A stretch of DNA of 6,307 bases, taken from positions 1 through 6,307 of the forward strand of contig DFCD01000123.1 of the NCBI GenBank assembly GCA_002366885.1. The letters are read 5' to 3'. Source of the DNA: Verrucomicrobia bacterium UBA3063 (GTDB lineage Bacteria > Verrucomicrobiota > Verrucomicrobiia > Methylacidiphilales > Verrucolacustridaceae). Numbering within the stretch: the first letter of the stretch is position 1; each line of letters starts with the position of its first letter. The notes below the pieces were generated by a model. The model saw only the letters and a program-made list of their open reading frames with translations. It was not told where the DNA came from and did no database searches. The position numbers and the translations under genes were made by a program. This document shows, in pieces, positions 5,377-6,307 of this stretch.

Positions 5377-6307
5377 TTGGCAAACTTTACACGGGGCTGG
5401 GGGGAAAGCACCAGATCGCGCCAGCACGACCACACAACAAACCATAGGCTTCCCGAGAGTTGGCCGAAAATGCCTCCAACCAAGAGCCCGACGATCCCGA
5501 AACAATTCCCCAGAGCGAGGCCCAAGCCAACCCCAACTACTGTGCTCCCCAGAAAGACGGGGAGATGAGGGACAAGGTTGGAGGTCTGTAGGACGGCGGC
5601 ATGCAAACCAATAATAAAATCAAGCCCCACCAGGAGGCAGAGGAGCTGCAAGGCCGGAAAACCCAGCAGGCCGGTTTGCGACCCCAAGAGCTTTGGCAGG
5701 GCATCTGAAAAACCCAAAGTGAAAACAACCCCCACAAAAAACGTCCCTCCTCCCAAAAAGGCGCGTGCCGCAAAAATGGGAACGATTTCTCTCGTGCGCC
5801 CCGCAACCCTCAATGCCGAGAAGTGCGGGAGTTTCACCATCTGCCAAGATGACGCAATAGTGTGCAGTGTAAGCAGGAGCTGCATAGTCAGCCCGTAGGA
5901 AGCCGTAATTTCCAAATTAGCAACCTGGGCACAAAGCAGTGTTGAGAAGGGCAACGAAAGATAGGTGCAGACTCCGGTGAGATAATTTCTCCAGGTGCTT
6001 GGCCAAAGCGTCCGCCAGGATAGTTCCGGGGCCTTGCCCGTGGTTTGCGGGGGAAGGAGGCCAAGAACCTTCCCCCTCGCCTTCCAGCGAGGCACCAGAC
6101 CCAGCACCAACTGGCCCAGCACCAGGGAAAAAATCCCCGCCCCGAGCAGGATTCCTGCCGCCACCACCAGGTAATTCAGCACGAGTCCGATGAAGAAGAT
6201 TTTCTGCTGTTCGCGAACATGGTTCATCCCCGCCAGCATCGCTCCCCAGAAATATTGGCTCATCGCAAAGCCCGACCCCGCACCCAAAAGGGCAAAAGCC
6301 AGCCAGG
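5373..6307 (-). CDS. Wzx-like polysaccharide flippase / oligosaccharide transporter, C-terminal part (runs off right edge)
   Basis: The frame stays open to the right edge (310 complete codons plus two bases), so the true start is outside; the TTG at 6287 is internal. The visible part is highly hydrophobic, with about nine likely membrane segments near residues 1-25, 36-53, 55-72, 108-127, 136-157, 176-199, 213-239, 247-266 and 269-293, counted from the edge. Arg/Lys-rich loops lie between some (RWKARGK 73-79, LRVAGRTRE 165-173). This fits the C-terminal two thirds of the MATE/MVF-superfamily transporters that flip lipid-linked glycans (Wzx, RfbX-like), usually 12-14 segments and over 400 residues. 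No short motif proves it; the call rests on hydrophobicity pattern, length and neighbours, so another polytopic export protein is possible. Base composition is lower in GC than the adjacent genes (27 of 60 at 5701-5760, against 46 of 60 at 1-60). It is the upstream gene of a coupled pair with the FkbM gene. Confidence 0.75.
   Translation of the reverse strand, partial: WLAFALLGAGSGFAMSQYFWGAMLAGMNHVREQQKIFFIGLVLNYLVVAAGILLGAGIFSLVLGQLVLGLVPRWKARGKVLGLLPPQTTGKAPELSWRTLWPSTWRNYLTGVCTYLSLPFSTLLCAQVANLEITASYGLTMQLLLTLHTIASSWQMVKLPHFSALRVAGRTREIVPIFAARAFLGGGTFFVGVVFTLGFSDALPKLLGSQTGLLGFPALQLLCLLVGLDFIIGLHAAVLQTSNLVPHLPVFLGSTVVGVGLGLALGNCFGIVGLLVGGIFGQLSGSLWFVVWSCWRDLVLSPQPRVKFAK

Noticed and set aside
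4483..5568. Plus-strand open frame (about 361 codons) antisense to the FkbM gene
   Set aside because: It is rich in Lys/Arg/Pro and has no domain; the minus-strand FkbM and flippase genes explain the region.
1..6307. tRNA, rRNA, CRISPR, insertion sequence or riboswitch
   Set aside because: I saw no cloverleaf, regular repeat-spacer pattern, transposase-like frame or terminal inverted repeats, and the only gaps (50 and 87 bp) are too short for most riboswitches.

Overview
This window is a dense piece of a cell-surface polysaccharide locus (O-antigen, capsule or exopolysaccharide) from a GC-rich bacterium. It holds seven protein genes and no RNA gene, CRISPR array or recognisable mobile element. 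A GT9 (heptosyltransferase-family) enzyme, a Wzx-like flippase and nucleotide-sugar enzymes fit a diderm bacterium with lipopolysaccharide-like surface glycans. Nothing in the sequence fixes the phylum. GTG starts, GC-rich third positions, and AAA/TTT kept for Lys/Phe are visible throughout.

Layout, left to right: (1) the N-terminal third of a GT4-like glycosyltransferase on the minus strand, running off the left edge; (2) a 50-bp divergent gap; (3) a plus-strand SDR reductase resembling the epimerase/reductase of plant nucleotide-rhamnose synthesis (NRS/ER); (4) a convergent minus-strand GDP-mannose 4,6-dehydratase (gmd); (5) an 87-bp divergent gap; (6) a plus-strand pair, a GT9 enzyme and a GT4 glycosyltransferase, translationally coupled; (7) a minus-strand pair, a Wzx-like flippase (cut by the right edge) followed by an FkbM-family methyltransferase, also coupled.

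Together the genes suggest this path: Gmd makes GDP-4-keto-6-deoxymannose; a 4-ketosugar epimerase/reductase finishes a 6-deoxyhexose donor, either this one or another; GT9 and GT4 enzymes assemble the lipid-linked unit; FkbM may O-methylate a sugar; and the flippase moves the product across the inner membrane. The order of steps and the substrates are inference.

The architecture is unusual. The strands alternate (-,+,-,++,--) instead of forming one operon. All four non-divergent gene junctions overlap by exactly 4 nt, two same-strand (GTGA, ATGA) and two tail-to-tail (CTAG, TTAG), leaving only about 137 non-coding bases in the window. Other points to check are an Arg in place of the expected Gly in the SAM-binding motif of the FkbM protein, and the lower GC of the flippase gene. 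I see no wholly new system; the most novel element is the NRS/ER-like enzyme next to gmd.
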